Of a DNA stretch of 64,000 bases, positions 1 to 8,510 are shown in pieces (positions within the stretch are counted from its first letter, which is position 1; each line of letters opens with the position of its first letter). The DNA comes from Phenylobacterium deserti (GTDB lineage Bacteria > Pseudomonadota > Alphaproteobacteria > Caulobacterales > Caulobacteraceae), in NCBI GenBank assembly GCA_943332615.1, contig CALQQB010000003.1, positions 62,001-126,000 on the forward strand, given 5' to 3'. Made by a program: the position numbers and the translations under genes. Under the pieces are notes generated by a model, which saw only the letters and a program-made list of their open reading frames with translations, did not search any database and had not been told where the DNA came from.

Positions 1-679
1 TCTGCCAGTGCACCCCATGGGGCCGCATCGCCGTCGACAGCAGGTTCATGTCCGACGCATAGGCCAGGATCACCTGGTGCATGTGGGCATCGTCGCCGAC
101 CGGGCTGTTGCAGCGGAACCAGTGCTGGGCGACCGGCTCCTTGGGTCCGGAGAGGAAATAGGTGCGCGCGTCGGCCGAGCGCATTTCGATCGGCGGCTTC
201 TGGGCCAGCCAGCGACGGGCCTCCTCCGGCGCATTCTTCAGCATTTCGCGCATCATCTCGGTCTGGTCGCGCAGCTCGCTCCAGTGCGGGCCGGTCGGCA
301 TCGGCGCCTGGTGGAAGAAGCCTTCCTCCGGGTCCTTGAACGAGGCGGCCAGGTTGAAGATCTGCTTGCCGCGCTGGATCGCCACCACGCGGCGCGTCGT
401 GAAGCTGCCACCGTCACGGGACCGGTCCACCTCGAACACGATCGGCACGGTGGGGTCACCTGGCCGGATGAAGTAGCAATGCAGCGAGTGGCAGACCCGG
501 GTGTCCACCGTCTCATAGGCGGCCAGCAGCGACTGGCCGATCACCTGGCCGCCGAAGATCCGGCCGGGTCGGTTGGCCGGCGAGGGCCCCCGGAACAGGT
601 TCTCCTCGATCCGCTCCAGCTGCAGGGTCTCGACCAGGGTTTCGTCCTGCTCGTCTTCGGGGGGAATGGCGGCATTCAT
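1..679 (-). CDS. tesB: Acyl-CoA thioesterase II, TesB (3' end beyond window)
   Basis: Hydrolyses acyl-CoA to free fatty acid and CoA; TesB enzymes are double-hotdog cytosolic proteins. The first 226 residues are present and the stop codon lies before base 1. The N-terminal hotdog has the FGGQVIGQS segment at residues 42-50 and the GSFTTRRVVAIQRG strand near 91-104. YASD at 207-210 matches the catalytic Asp of E. coli TesB (Asp204). The later Thr and Gln of the triad would lie outside the window. ATG at 677-679 follows the usual family N-terminus. It is divergent from the membrane-protein gene at 762, with 82 bp between starts. Confidence 0.9.
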   Translation of the reverse strand, partial: MNAAIPPEDEQDETLVETLQLERIEENLFRGPSPANRPGRIFGGQVIGQSLLAAYETVDTRVCHSLHCYFIRPGDPTVPIVFEVDRSRDGGSFTTRRVVAIQRGKQIFNLAASFKDPEEGFFHQAPMPTGPHWSELRDQTEMMREMLKNAPEEARRWLAQKPPIEMRSADARTYFLSGPKEPVAQHWFRCNSPVGDDAHMHQVILAYASDMNLLSTAMRPHGVHWQ

Positions 680-761
680 GGGCGCGCCGCTTACGCTTGG
701 GAACCGATGGCAGCAAGCGCCGCCTTGCGCCTGCCCTAAAGGCGCCCCCATCTAGCGCGCC

Positions 762-1397
762 ATGGGGGAGCCCGCCGAAACGATCCGGCCAGACGCTATT
801 CAACCCGTCTGGCGCACACGGCTGGCGGCGGTGGCGATCGCCTGGATGGGCCTTGTCGTCGGCACGACGCTCGCCTCCTCGCGCCTACTTGAGACCTTGC
901 CGGGCGAGGTCGTGCCGTTCGTGGCGGTCAGCCTCTACATCACCCCGATCCCGATCCTGCTGGTCTGGAGCTTCTGGACCATGCTGCGCGAGCCGGTGAC
1001 CGGCTGGCTGGCGCCCACGGCCGTCCTGGCCTTCTCCGGCGGCTTTGTGGCCGCCGCCCCCGTGCTGTTCGACGCCGGGGTGGCGCTGAACTTCGCCGCC
1101 CACCGCCCGGCTTACGACGCCCTGATCGCCGATGTCGCCCTGGGCCGGTTGGCGGTCGACCCGGACGCACCCGGCTGGACCATGGGCACCCGTGGCGAGG
1201 TGGCCTACGGCTTCCAGGCCCGGCGCCGCGACCTGGTCCAGTTCCCGTGGAGCGACAACAGCTACCTAGCCTCCGCCGTGGTCTACGACGCCCGCGCCTG
1301 CGGCGTCCCCCGCACCGCAGGCGCCCCGCGACGCGTCATCAGCAACTACGACCGGCACCTGGGCGGGCACTACTGCTACGTGCGAGCGTTTCCGTAG
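762..1397 (+). CDS. Hypothetical membrane protein, three predicted TM segments
   Basis: A 211-residue protein I do not recognise. Three hydrophobic stretches (about residues 20-45, 50-75 and 85-110) suggest membrane helices. They are followed by a polar domain of about 100 residues containing two Cys (YDARACG and GHYCYVR). The polar domain could sit in the periplasm with a disulfide, but that is inference. The reading frame is open throughout and G+C-biased at third positions like its neighbours, which supports it as a real gene. It lies between divergent tesB and trmD; a GC-rich perfect palindrome follows its stop codon immediately. Confidence 0.6.
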   Translation: MGEPAETIRPDAIQPVWRTRLAAVAIAWMGLVVGTTLASSRLLETLPGEVVPFVAVSLYITPIPILLVWSFWTMLREPVTGWLAPTAVLAFSGGFVAAAPVLFDAGVALNFAAHRPAYDALIADVALGRLAVDPDAPGWTMGTRGEVAYGFQARRRDLVQFPWSDNSYLASAVVYDARACGVPRTAGAPRRVISNYDRHLGGHYCYVRAFP

Positions 1398-1405
1398 TTG
1401 AGTTC

Positions 1406-1428
1406 CTCCCCCGCTGCGCAGCGGGGGA
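1406..1428. repeat. Perfect GC-rich palindrome upstream of trmD
   Basis: Bases 1408-1427 read cccccgctgcgcagcggggg, a perfect 20-base palindrome, flanked by one more complementary pair. It lies 10 bp after the stop of the membrane protein and about 50 bp before trmD. No T-run follows, so it is not a classical intrinsic terminator on the + strand. A close, imperfect relative lies at 2685-2710, so this looks like a small intergenic repeat family. Confidence 0.6.
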
Positions 1429-1478
1429 ACTGGACTATCCCCTTGACGCCGCGCCCCTCGGCGCCGCTTTCACCGCCC

Positions 1479-2198
1479 ATGCCTTTCGACTGTACCGTCC
1501 TGACCATGTTCCCTGAGGCCTTTCCGGGGCCGCTGGGGGTGTCGCTGATCGGCACGGCGTGGCGAGAGGCCGGGCTCTGGTCCTTGGAAACAGTGGACAT
1601 TCGGGCCTTTTCCAAAGATAAGCGCGGCTTCCTGGACGACACCCCCGCGGGTGGCGGTCCGGGGCAGGTGATGCGGGCGGACGTGATCGCCTCTGCGCTG
1701 GACAGCGTGGAGCGAGGCGGTCGGCCGCTTTTGTACATGAGCGCACGGGGTCGTCCCCTCACCCAGGCGCGCGTGAAAGAATGGGCCCAGGCGCCTGGGC
1801 TGATCGTCCTCTGCGGACGGTTCGAGGGGGTGGACCAACGGGTCATCGAGGCCCGGAGGTTCGAGGAAATCTCCGTCGGAGACGCGGTGCTCGCCGGTGG
1901 CGAGGCGGCGGCGCTGGTGGCGATCGAGGCGTGCGTACGGCTGGTGCCGGGTGTGCTGGGGCAGGCCGAGAGTTTGAGTGAAGAAAGCTTCGAGGACGGG
2001 CTCCTCGAGCATCCGCAGTACACGCGACCGCGGACGTTCGAAGGCCTCGACATCCCCGAAGTGCTGCTGTCCGGGAACCACGCGGTCATCCGCAAGTGGC
2101 GCCACGAACAGCGGCTAGAGACCACGCGGAAGCAGCGGCCCGACCTTTGGGACCGGCTGCCCGCCAATCAACAGGCAAAGGGCGATAAAGCCCAGTAA
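1479..2198 (+). CDS. trmD: tRNA (guanosine(37)-N1)-methyltransferase TrmD
   Basis: Methylates G37 of tRNAs reading CNN codons, using S-adenosylmethionine; a dimeric SPOUT enzyme with a trefoil knot. The 239-residue protein begins [13 protein letters not shown], as family members do. It carries [12 protein letters not shown] (substrate loop), [12 protein letters not shown] and [13 protein letters not shown] (knot and SAM pocket). The frame is open further upstream to 1398, but ATG at 1479 gives the family N-terminus. rplS follows after 11 bp, the usual trmD-rplS order. rpsP and rimM, which often precede trmD, are not next to it here. Confidence 0.95.
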   Translation: MPFDCTVLTMFPEAFPGPLGVSLIGTAWREAGLWSLETVDIRAFSKDKRGFLDDTPAGGGPGQVMRADVIASALDSVERGGRPLLYMSARGRPLTQARVKEWAQAPGLIVLCGRFEGVDQRVIEARRFEEISVGDAVLAGGEAAALVAIEACVRLVPGVLGQAESLSEESFEDGLLEHPQYTRPRTFEGLDIPEVLLSGNHAVIRKWRHEQRLETTRKQRPDLWDRLPANQQAKGDKAQ

Positions 2199-2209
2199 GG
2201 ACGAAGACC

Positions 2210-2614
2210 ATGGCTGCGAACATCATTCAGGAACTGCGCAAGGAAGAGGCCGCGCGCCTGCTGGCCGTGCGGCAGATTCCGGAATTCCGCCCCGGCGACA
2301 CGGTGCGCGTGAACGTGAAGATCAAGGAAGGCGAGCGCGAGCGCGTCCAGGCCTACGAGGGTGTTGTCATCGCCCGCGGCGGCCAGGGGATCGACGAGAG
2401 CTTCACCGTCCGCAAGATTTCCTTCGGCGAAGGCGTGGAGCGGGTGTTCCCGATGCTCTCGCCGAACATCGAAAGCATCGAAGTGAAGCGTCGCGGCGTC
2501 GTCCGGCGCGCCAAGCTCTATTACCTGCGCGATCGCCGCGGGAAGTCGGCCCGGATCGCCGAGCGCCAGATGGACCGCAAGGTCACGCCGGCGACCCCCG
2601 CCTCGGAAGGCTAA
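2210..2614 (+). CDS. rplS: 50S ribosomal protein L19
   Basis: Large-subunit protein at the 30S-50S interface. The 134-residue protein has the family core [16 protein letters not shown] and the [16 protein letters not shown] segment, followed by a basic C-terminal tail. It is 11 bp downstream of trmD and presumably cotranscribed. A strong hairpin with a T-rich tail follows at 2646-2681. Confidence 0.97.
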   Translation: MAANIIQELRKEEAARLLAVRQIPEFRPGDTVRVNVKIKEGERERVQAYEGVVIARGGQGIDESFTVRKISFGEGVERVFPMLSPNIESIEVKRRGVVRRAKLYYLRDRRGKSARIAERQMDRKVTPATPASEG

Positions 2615-2645
2615 GAAGCCCTCTCGACAGCGACTGGAATCAGAG

Positions 2646-2681
2646 CGGCGGCCGGAGCGATCCGGCCGCCGTTTCCGTTTT
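2646..2681 (+). terminator. Rho-independent terminator after rplS
   Basis: An 11-bp perfect stem (2646-2656 pairing with 2661-2671) with a GCGA tetraloop is followed by the T-rich stretch tttccgtttt. It is 32 bp beyond the rplS stop and would end the trmD-rplS transcript. Confidence 0.8.
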
Positions 2682-2684
2682 GGC

Positions 2685-2710
2685 GCCTCCCCCGTTGCAG
2701 CGGGAGAGGC
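2685..2710. repeat. Imperfect GC-rich palindrome related to 1406-1428
   Basis: gcctcccccg at 2685-2694 pairs with cgggagaggc at 2701-2710 with one mismatch around a 6-base loop. Core letters resemble the palindrome at 1408-1427, suggesting two copies of one short intergenic repeat flanking trmD-rplS. Confidence 0.45.
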
Positions 2711-2731
2711 CGTCTTGACCGCGAGGCGGGC

Positions 2732-3205
2732 CTACGCCGCCCGCTTCGCCTCCCGGGTCTGGCGCCAAACGGCGGGGCTGGAGGCGGCGACGTACTGCGC
2801 CCGCATCTGCGGCGTCAGCACCTCGATCATGATGCGGTTCTCGATCCACAGTTCGATGACGTCGAACTGGCCACCGCGGCTTTGTCGCACCGTGCGCCAG
2901 CCCTCGCTTGCGCCCAGTGCGCAGACCTCGGCCTCGCTGAGCTGGGTGGCGACGGCGAAATGCATCGGCGAATTGGCCGGCGCCGGGACCGCCCTGGCCT
3001 GCACCGGTTCGGCGCCTTGGCCGGGCGTCAACACCACGCCGCGCGGGTAGACCTCGATGGCCGAACCCTTGCCGTCGTCGGCGATCAAGATCCAGGGGCC
3101 GACGCCGACCGGCGGGAAGGGATAGGCTTCGCAGCACCAGATCCAGGCCAGCGCCTTGGCGACACGTTCCGGCTCGTCGGCGTCTATGGAGAAGTGGCAG
3201 ATCAT
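2732..3205 (-). CDS. VOC/glyoxalase-like protein
   Basis: A 157-residue cytosolic protein starting MICHFSIDADEPERVAKAL. That opening is typical of a single vicinal-oxygen-chelate module, a beta strand with metal-ligand position followed by a helix. The second half (SPMHFAVATQLSEAEV ... FDVIELWIENRIMIEVLTP) reads as the second module, with EVL supplying a plausible metal ligand. The frame is open upstream to 3346, but ATG at 3203-3205 places the VOC strand at the N-terminus. The reaction cannot be told from sequence; family assignment is moderate. Confidence 0.55.
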   Translation of the reverse strand: MICHFSIDADEPERVAKALAWIWCCEAYPFPPVGVGPWILIADDGKGSAIEVYPRGVVLTPGQGAEPVQARAVPAPANSPMHFAVATQLSEAEVCALGASEGWRTVRQSRGGQFDVIELWIENRIMIEVLTPQMRAQYVAASSPAVWRQTREAKRAA

Positions 3206-3317
3206 CTGGGGAACTCTTTGTCTCGGGGGTTGCCCAGAGATAGAGCCGCCGCGGGCCCTGCGATATCGGCAATATCGCACCTGTGACCTGCGTTCATGCA
3301 GAACGAAGAGCCCGTCC

Positions 3318-3449
3318 CTAAGGACTTCCCGTGACGATCCCTTCATCGTGTCGCGGCAGCCCGTCTTCCAGACTCACCCAGGGTAGTTTTCGGCTGACCC
3401 AGATATGCATGCCAGGCGCCAGCGACGCCGGTTCGTCCAGGGTCGCCAT
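3318..3449 (-). pseudogene. C-terminal fragment of a GFA-family (DUF636) gene
   Basis: A 43-codon frame beginning MATLDEPASL and containing HIWVSRKLPWVSLEDGLPRH. This closely resembles the C-terminal end of GFA-family (glutathione-dependent formaldehyde-activating-like) proteins, where a TLDDP turn is followed by HIWVSxKLPWV. The zinc-binding Cys residues of the family would lie in the missing N-terminal part, and the LysR gene occupies that position instead. Its ATG (3447-3449) overlaps the LysR stop (3449-3451) as TGATG, so it could still be translated by coupling. I read it as a 5'-truncated remnant. Confidence 0.6.
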
Positions 3450-4339
3450 CAGCCGCCGTCCTGGGCGTAGGCCGCCAGCTCCTTGGCCAGATGATCGAAC
3501 ATCAGCCGCATGCGGGGGCTGCCGCGCAGCGTCTCGTGCATGCAGATCCACATATCCAGCTTGAAGCAGAAGGTGTCGCTCATGATGGGCACCAGGCCGT
3601 TGCGCCGCGCGATCTGCGTCTGGCAGACCCCGATTCCGAAGCCGGCCTTCAGGGCCGCAAGCTGGGCCACGTCGTTGTCGGTGCGCAGCGCGAAGAGGTC
3701 GCGGGTGATCGGCCGATCGAGCTGCGCACCCTCGAGCTTCGGCATGTGGCGATCGTAGCCGATCAGGGCATGGGAGGTCAGCTCGTCGAAGTTGGCGGGG
3801 ATCCCCTTGCGGGCCACATAGTCCGGCGTCGCGTGGAAGCCGAGCGACAGCTCGCCCACCCGCTTGGCGACCAGGGAGTTCTGGGTCGGCCGCGCCATTC
3901 GCACGGCCACGTCGGCGTCGCGGCGCGTCAGGTCCTCTTGCTTGTTGGACAGCACCAGCTCCACGTCGATGCCGGGGTTGGCTTCGCGGAAGCGGGCCAG
4001 AATGGCCGGCAGCACCTCGATTCCAACCAGGTCACTGGCCGCCACCCGCACAACGCCGCCCTCGCCGCTGGCCACGCCCGCAGCATCGCGCGAGGCCGTG
4101 GCGGCGGCGGCGGCCATGTCGGCCAGGTGCGGCCCGAACGACAGCGCCAGATCCGTGGGCAGCAGGCCGCGCGGGCTGCGCAGGAACAGGGGCGCCCCCA
4201 GCTGCCGCTCCAGCTGGTCGATGTGCCGCCCCAGAGTGGGCTGGGTCAGCCGCCGCAGCCGCGCCGCCGCCGAGAAGCTGCCGGCCTCCAGCACGGCGTG
4301 CAAGCTTTGCAGGAGGTCCCAGTCAAGCGCGTTGCTCAT
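3449..4339 (-). CDS. LysR family transcriptional regulator
   Basis: A 296-residue DNA-binding regulator. Residues 1-62 form the winged helix (LLQSLHAVLEAGSFSAAA, then RLTQPTLGRHIDQLE). Residues about 93-290 form the two-lobe effector domain starting VVRVAASDLVGIEVLP. It is divergent from the epimerase gene at 4426 with 86 bp between starts. That gap contains an inverted repeat at 4355-4373, a likely operator. The classic arrangement suggests it controls the epimerase and itself; the inducer is unknown. Confidence 0.9.
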   Translation of the reverse strand: MSNALDWDLLQSLHAVLEAGSFSAAARLRRLTQPTLGRHIDQLERQLGAPLFLRSPRGLLPTDLALSFGPHLADMAAAAATASRDAAGVASGEGGVVRVAASDLVGIEVLPAILARFREANPGIDVELVLSNKQEDLTRRDADVAVRMARPTQNSLVAKRVGELSLGFHATPDYVARKGIPANFDELTSHALIGYDRHMPKLEGAQLDRPITRDLFALRTDNDVAQLAALKAGFGIGVCQTQIARRNGLVPIMSDTFCFKLDMWICMHETLRGSPRMRLMFDHLAKELAAYAQDGG

Positions 4340-4354
4340 GCGTCGATTAATAGC

Positions 4355-4373
4355 TGCCTTGCATCAAAAGGCA
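4355..4373. promoter_or_regulatory. Candidate LysR operator in the divergent gap
   Basis: tgcctt (4355-4360) and aaggca (4368-4373) form a perfect inverted repeat around 7 bases, 16 bp from the LysR start codon. Position and symmetry fit a LysR-type recognition site, although it is not a textbook T-N11-A. Confidence 0.4.
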
Positions 4374-4425
4374 ATTTCGTTCGGCCCCGTCGGTGTCAGG
4401 GTGCGGCTCGACAACGAGGCTCCAC

Positions 4426-5406
4426 ATGACCCAGACCCAACGAACCGCCCTGGTGATCGGCGCGACCGGCGGCATCGGCGGCGCGATCGCCGAACGCCTG
4501 GCCGCCGATGGCTGGACCATCCGCGCGCTCAACCGCCAACCCGCCAAGGCCCGCATCGGCCGCGAAGCCTTCGAGTGGGTCCAGGGCGACGCCATGGTCG
4601 AAGCCGACGTGGTCGCAGCCGCTGCGGGTGCTGAGCTCATCGTCCACGGCGCCAATCCGCCCGGCTACAGGAACTGGGCCGGGCTGCAGCTGCCGATGCT
4701 GGCCTCGACCATCGCCGCGGCGAAGGCTACCGGCGCCCGCATCCTCTTCCCGGGTACGGTCTACAACTACGGCCCCGACGCCTTTCCCACGATCACCGAG
4801 ACCTCGCCCCAGACCCCGATCAGCCGCAAGGGCGCGATCCGGGTGAAGATGGAACAGGCCCTGCGCGACGCCCAGGTTCCCGTCCTCATCGTCCGCACCG
4901 GCGACTTCTTCGGCCCCAGGCCGAGCGGCAGCAGCTGGCTGAGCCAAGGCCTGGTGAAGCCCGGCCGACCGGTCGCCTCGGTGACGTACCCCGGCCCGCT
5001 GGAGATCCCCCACGCCTGGGCCTACCTGCCCGATGTGGCCGAGACCTTCGTGCGCCTGATGGCCACCGACCTCGGCCGCTTCGAAGCGTTCCACATGCAG
5101 GGCCAGCAGGCCAACGGCCATGAACTCATCGCGGCGCTGGAAACCGCCGCCGGCCACAAGCTCGCGGTCAGCCGGCTGCCCTGGCTGGCGATCGCCGCGG
5201 CGGCGCCGTTCAACGAGAGTCTGCGCGAGATGCGCGAGATGCGCTACCTCTGGGATCGCCCCGTCCTGCTCGACAACGCCACGCTGGTGGCGAAGCTGGG
5301 GGCCGAACCCCGCACTCCGCTCTCCAAGGCGCTCCGCACGGGGCTGGCCGGCCTGGGCGCCCTGCCGCCCGTCATGGCGAAGGACTACGCGTTTCAGGCG
5401 CGCTGA
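4426..5406 (+). CDS. NAD(P)-dependent epimerase/dehydratase-like protein
   Basis: A 326-residue extended or atypical SDR. The N-terminal Rossmann motif is VIGATGGIGGAIAE (about residues 10-23). GTVYNYGPDAFP and the later SRKGAIRVKMEQAL region follow. The Lys of the usual YxxxK is present in RVKME, but no Tyr is four residues before it, so the chemistry may be non-standard. A GTG at 4393 is in frame, but ATG at 4426 gives the typical start MTQTQRTALVIGATGG. It is divergent from the LysR gene and probably its target. Substrate unknown. Confidence 0.8.
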   Translation: MTQTQRTALVIGATGGIGGAIAERLAADGWTIRALNRQPAKARIGREAFEWVQGDAMVEADVVAAAAGAELIVHGANPPGYRNWAGLQLPMLASTIAAAKATGARILFPGTVYNYGPDAFPTITETSPQTPISRKGAIRVKMEQALRDAQVPVLIVRTGDFFGPRPSGSSWLSQGLVKPGRPVASVTYPGPLEIPHAWAYLPDVAETFVRLMATDLGRFEAFHMQGQQANGHELIAALETAAGHKLAVSRLPWLAIAAAAPFNESLREMREMRYLWDRPVLLDNATLVAKLGAEPRTPLSKALRTGLAGLGALPPVMAKDYAFQAR

Positions 5407-5488
5407 TCATTCATAGCCCATAGCTTGAGTGCGGTGAGGCGTTCCAGGTCGTCCGGCGTGGACGGCTGGAACGCGATCTCAGGCGGGC

Positions 5489-6283
5489 TCAGCAGGTGGA
5501 CCCGCCGTCCACGACCAACGTCTGCCCCGTGGTCCAGGCCCCAGCCCGCGAGGCCAGGTAGATGGCGGCGCCGGCCAGGTCGTCGGGCTCACCCAGCCGG
5601 TGCAGCGGGGTGCCGGCGCTGGCGCGTTCCTCGCCGGCCGGGGTGTCCCACAGCGCCTTGGCGAAGTCGGTCTTCACCAGTCCGGGCGCCACGCAGTTCA
5701 CCCGGATGTTGAAGGGGCCTAGCTCGCGGGCGAGGTTGCGGGCCAGTTGCATATCGGCGGCCTTGGAGATGCAGTAGGCGCCGATCACCTCGGAGCCGCG
5801 CAGGCCGCCGATCGACGAGACGACGATGATCACACCGTCCTGCCGTTCCTTCATTTCCGGGACGACCATCTTGATCATCCAGTTGTTGGCGATGATGTTG
5901 TTGTCGAGGATCTTGCGAAAGGCGTCGTCGCCGATATCCAGCTGGCTGCCGTAGAACGGGTTCGAGGCGGCGTTGCAGACCAGGATGTCGATCTTTCCGA
6001 ACGCTTTGCGGGTCTCGTCCATCAGGCGTTGAAGGTCCTCTTTCGAGGAAATGTTGGCCGGGATGGCGATGGCGTGGCCGGGGCTGGCGGCGTTGATGCC
6101 GGCGGCCACGTCCTCGCAGGGGCCGGCTTTGCGCGACGAGATCACCACCTTGGCGCCCTGCTGGGCCATGCGCTCGGCGATGGCGCGGCCGATTCCGCGG
6201 GACGAGCCGGTGATCACGGCCACCTTGCCGCTGAGGTCGAACAGGCCCTTGGCGCTGACTTGAGGGGCTTCCAGAACAGCCAT
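5489..6283 (-). CDS. SDR family oxidoreductase
   Basis: A 264-residue classical short-chain dehydrogenase/reductase. It has the cofactor motif TGSSRGIGRA (25-34), CNAAS (103-107), the catalytic Ser156 in VVSSIGG, and Tyr170/Lys174 in YCISK. The C-terminus ends VVDGGSTC, as in FabG-like enzymes. An adjacent N-terminal leader of about 17 residues precedes the Rossmann fold. Substrate cannot be assigned; many relatives act on 3-hydroxyacyl chains or small alcohols. It stands alone on the minus strand. Confidence 0.9.
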   Translation of the reverse strand: MAVLEAPQVSAKGLFDLSGKVAVITGSSRGIGRAIAERMAQQGAKVVISSRKAGPCEDVAAGINAASPGHAIAIPANISSKEDLQRLMDETRKAFGKIDILVCNAASNPFYGSQLDIGDDAFRKILDNNIIANNWMIKMVVPEMKERQDGVIIVVSSIGGLRGSEVIGAYCISKAADMQLARNLARELGPFNIRVNCVAPGLVKTDFAKALWDTPAGEERASAGTPLHRLGEPDDLAGAAIYLASRAGAWTTGQTLVVDGGSTC

Positions 6284-6467
6284 CTGCGGCGTCTCCCGAA
6301 CAGTTGTTTGAGTTGGCGGTCATTTGCGATGCGGGGCGCCGTGAGGTCAAGCCGCCCGCAGCCGCCGTCGTATTTCGCCCCGGAGATTTACGCCGGCCCG
6401 CGATGGCCTATCGTTCGCTTGCACGAGGCCGTCAGAGCCACGGGGTCTCAATATCAGGGGGAAGCGG

Positions 6468-8396
6468 ATGAAGCTCATCGGCAGGCTGGCGGTCGCCGCC
6501 ATGATCACGCTGGGCCTGGGCGGGGCCGCCCGGGCGCAGGACAACACCTATAGTACGCTGCCGCACCCCGGTCAGGCCGTCTATCGCGCCCACTGCGCGG
6601 CCTGCCACGACAACCCCGAACAGAGCCGGTCGCCGGCCAAGGCGACCCTGGGCGCCATGAGCTATCAGGTGCTCTCCTTCGCGCTCACCAAGGGCAAGAT
6701 GCAGGCCCAGGCCGTCAGCATCGGGGAGGAGGAACGGGGGCAGCTGATCAACTACCTGACCGGCCGCACCACCTCGACGCTCGACGCCTGGAGCAAGGGC
6801 ATGATGTGCGATGCCAGGCGCGCCGTGGTCGACCTGAAGGGGACGCCGGCGGTGGCGACCTACGGTTTCGACGCGCGCAACACCCGCACCCTGACCGCCG
6901 CCCAGACTGGGCTCACGAAGGCGAAACTCGGCAGGCTGGAGCTGGCCTGGGCGATCGCCTTTCCAGACGTGACCATGATCCGGGCGCAGGGCGCCGTGGT
7001 CGGGAACAACCTGTTCCTGCCGGTGGCGGAAGCCTCGGCCATGTACGCCTTCGACCTCTCCGACCCCATGAAGCCCTGCTTGCAGTGGGTCTACAACACG
7101 GCCGGCGGCGCGCCGCTGCGCAGCAGCCCGTCCTATGGCGTCATCGATGTCCCGGGCCAGAAGGGCGGCCGCGCCGTGCTGGCCTTCTCGGGCCTGGATT
7201 CCACGGTCCATGTGGTCGACGCGCGGACCGGCAAGGCGATCTGGACGAAGAATGTCGCCAGCTATTCCTACTCGCTGACGACGGGGACGCCGCGGGTGCT
7301 GAAGGACCGGATCATCGTGCCGGTCAGCCAGTTCGAGATTATGCAGGCCTCGAACAACAACGTGCCCTGCTGCACCAACCACGGCTTCGTCCTGTCGCTG
7401 GAGCCGGCCACCGGCCAGCAGCAGTGGCGCTATGACACCATGGAGGACGCCAAGCCGGTTCGGGACCGGGGCGACGGCAAGATGCTGATGGGCCCCTCGG
7501 GCGCGCCGATATGGAACTCGCCGGTGGTCGATGAGGCGCGTGGCCTGATCTACTTCGGCACCGGCGAGAGCAACTCCCCGCCGGCGCATCGCAACACCGA
7601 CGCCCTGATCGCCATCCACCTGAAGGATGGGACCGAGGCCTGGAGCCATCAGGCGACCAGCGACGACATCTTCAACGTCGGCTGTGGCCTGGACCCCGCG
7701 CCTGGCAAGCTGAATTGCGTGAAGGCGCCGGAGACCGTGTTCCGCGACGTGGACTTCGGCGCCTCGCTGATTCTGGGGCGGCTGAAGAACGGCAAGGACG
7801 TGGTGTTCGCCGGCCAGAAATCCGGGACGGTCTGGGCGCTGGACCCCGACACTGGCAAGGTCATCTGGCGGCGCGACATCGGCACGGGCGCGCCCAACGG
7901 CGGCATCCACTGGGGCATCGCCTTCCAGGACGACACGATCTTCGTGCCGGTCGCGGTGGTGGGCCGGCCGCTGCCCGCGGGGCCGGCGATCGATCCCGGC
8001 TTGCAGCCCGGCATGTACGCGGTCGATGCCAACACCGGCGCGATCAAGTGGAACTACGCCGTGAAACCCGACTGCGCGAACGGCCGGGACAAGAAGGCGC
8101 CGCGATGCGAACGCAACTACGGCTTCTCCGGCGCGCCGGCCCTGATCGACGGGGCGCTGGTGCAGGGCAGCCTGGACGGGCGGCTGTTCGTGATCGACGC
8201 CAAGACCGGCTCCGAACTCTGGAAATTTGACAGCCTGCGCGACTACGCCACGCTGAACGGCGTGCCCGGCAAGGGCGGGTCGATCGATGCGGCGTCGATC
8301 GTCGGCATCAACGGCCTGGTGCTGGTGGGCTCGGGTTACGGGATGTTCGGCCAGGCGCCCGGGAACGTGCTGCTGGCGTTCCGGCCCAAGCCCTGA
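6468..8396 (+). CDS. Cytochrome c / PQQ-dependent dehydrogenase fusion (PVA dehydrogenase type)
   Basis: A 642-residue secreted redox enzyme. A signal peptide (about 1-23, ending AARAQ) is followed by a small cytochrome c domain with CAACH at 43-47. Then comes a beta-propeller of PQQ-type blades (VVDARTGKAIW, LEPATGQQQWRYD, LDPDTGKVIWRRD, VDANTGAIKWNY, IDAKTGSELWKF). Cys301-Cys302 form the vicinal pair NVPCCTNH that caps PQQ in alcohol dehydrogenases. The N-terminal cytochrome plus propeller order matches polyvinyl-alcohol dehydrogenases; the real substrate may be another secondary alcohol. No PQQ biosynthesis genes are in the window. Confidence 0.82.
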   Translation: MKLIGRLAVAAMITLGLGGAARAQDNTYSTLPHPGQAVYRAHCAACHDNPEQSRSPAKATLGAMSYQVLSFALTKGKMQAQAVSIGEEERGQLINYLTGRTTSTLDAWSKGMMCDARRAVVDLKGTPAVATYGFDARNTRTLTAAQTGLTKAKLGRLELAWAIAFPDVTMIRAQGAVVGNNLFLPVAEASAMYAFDLSDPMKPCLQWVYNTAGGAPLRSSPSYGVIDVPGQKGGRAVLAFSGLDSTVHVVDARTGKAIWTKNVASYSYSLTTGTPRVLKDRIIVPVSQFEIMQASNNNVPCCTNHGFVLSLEPATGQQQWRYDTMEDAKPVRDRGDGKMLMGPSGAPIWNSPVVDEARGLIYFGTGESNSPPAHRNTDALIAIHLKDGTEAWSHQATSDDIFNVGCGLDPAPGKLNCVKAPETVFRDVDFGASLILGRLKNGKDVVFAGQKSGTVWALDPDTGKVIWRRDIGTGAPNGGIHWGIAFQDDTIFVPVAVVGRPLPAGPAIDPGLQPGMYAVDANTGAIKWNYAVKPDCANGRDKKAPRCERNYGFSGAPALIDGALVQGSLDGRLFVIDAKTGSELWKFDSLRDYATLNGVPGKGGSIDAASIVGINGLVLVGSGYGMFGQAPGNVLLAFRPKP

Positions 8397-8510
8397 TCTC
8401 CCGAAGCCTGTATTTCTCCGCGCCCGATCGTCACCTGGGCCGGTTAGGCTTGCCGGAACCCTTTCGGAGCAATAACTCCAGGGGACAGACGGACTTCAAA
8501 GGCGCCCACC

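Noticed and set aside
1408..1427. Palindrome before trmD as an intrinsic terminator
   Set aside because: The stem is strong but no T-run follows on either strand, and a related copy exists at 2685. It fits an intergenic repeat better.
6432..7910. 492-codon minus-strand frame opposite the PQQ dehydrogenase
   Set aside because: The plus-strand frame holds CAACH, propeller repeats and a signal peptide; the reverse is compositional noise.
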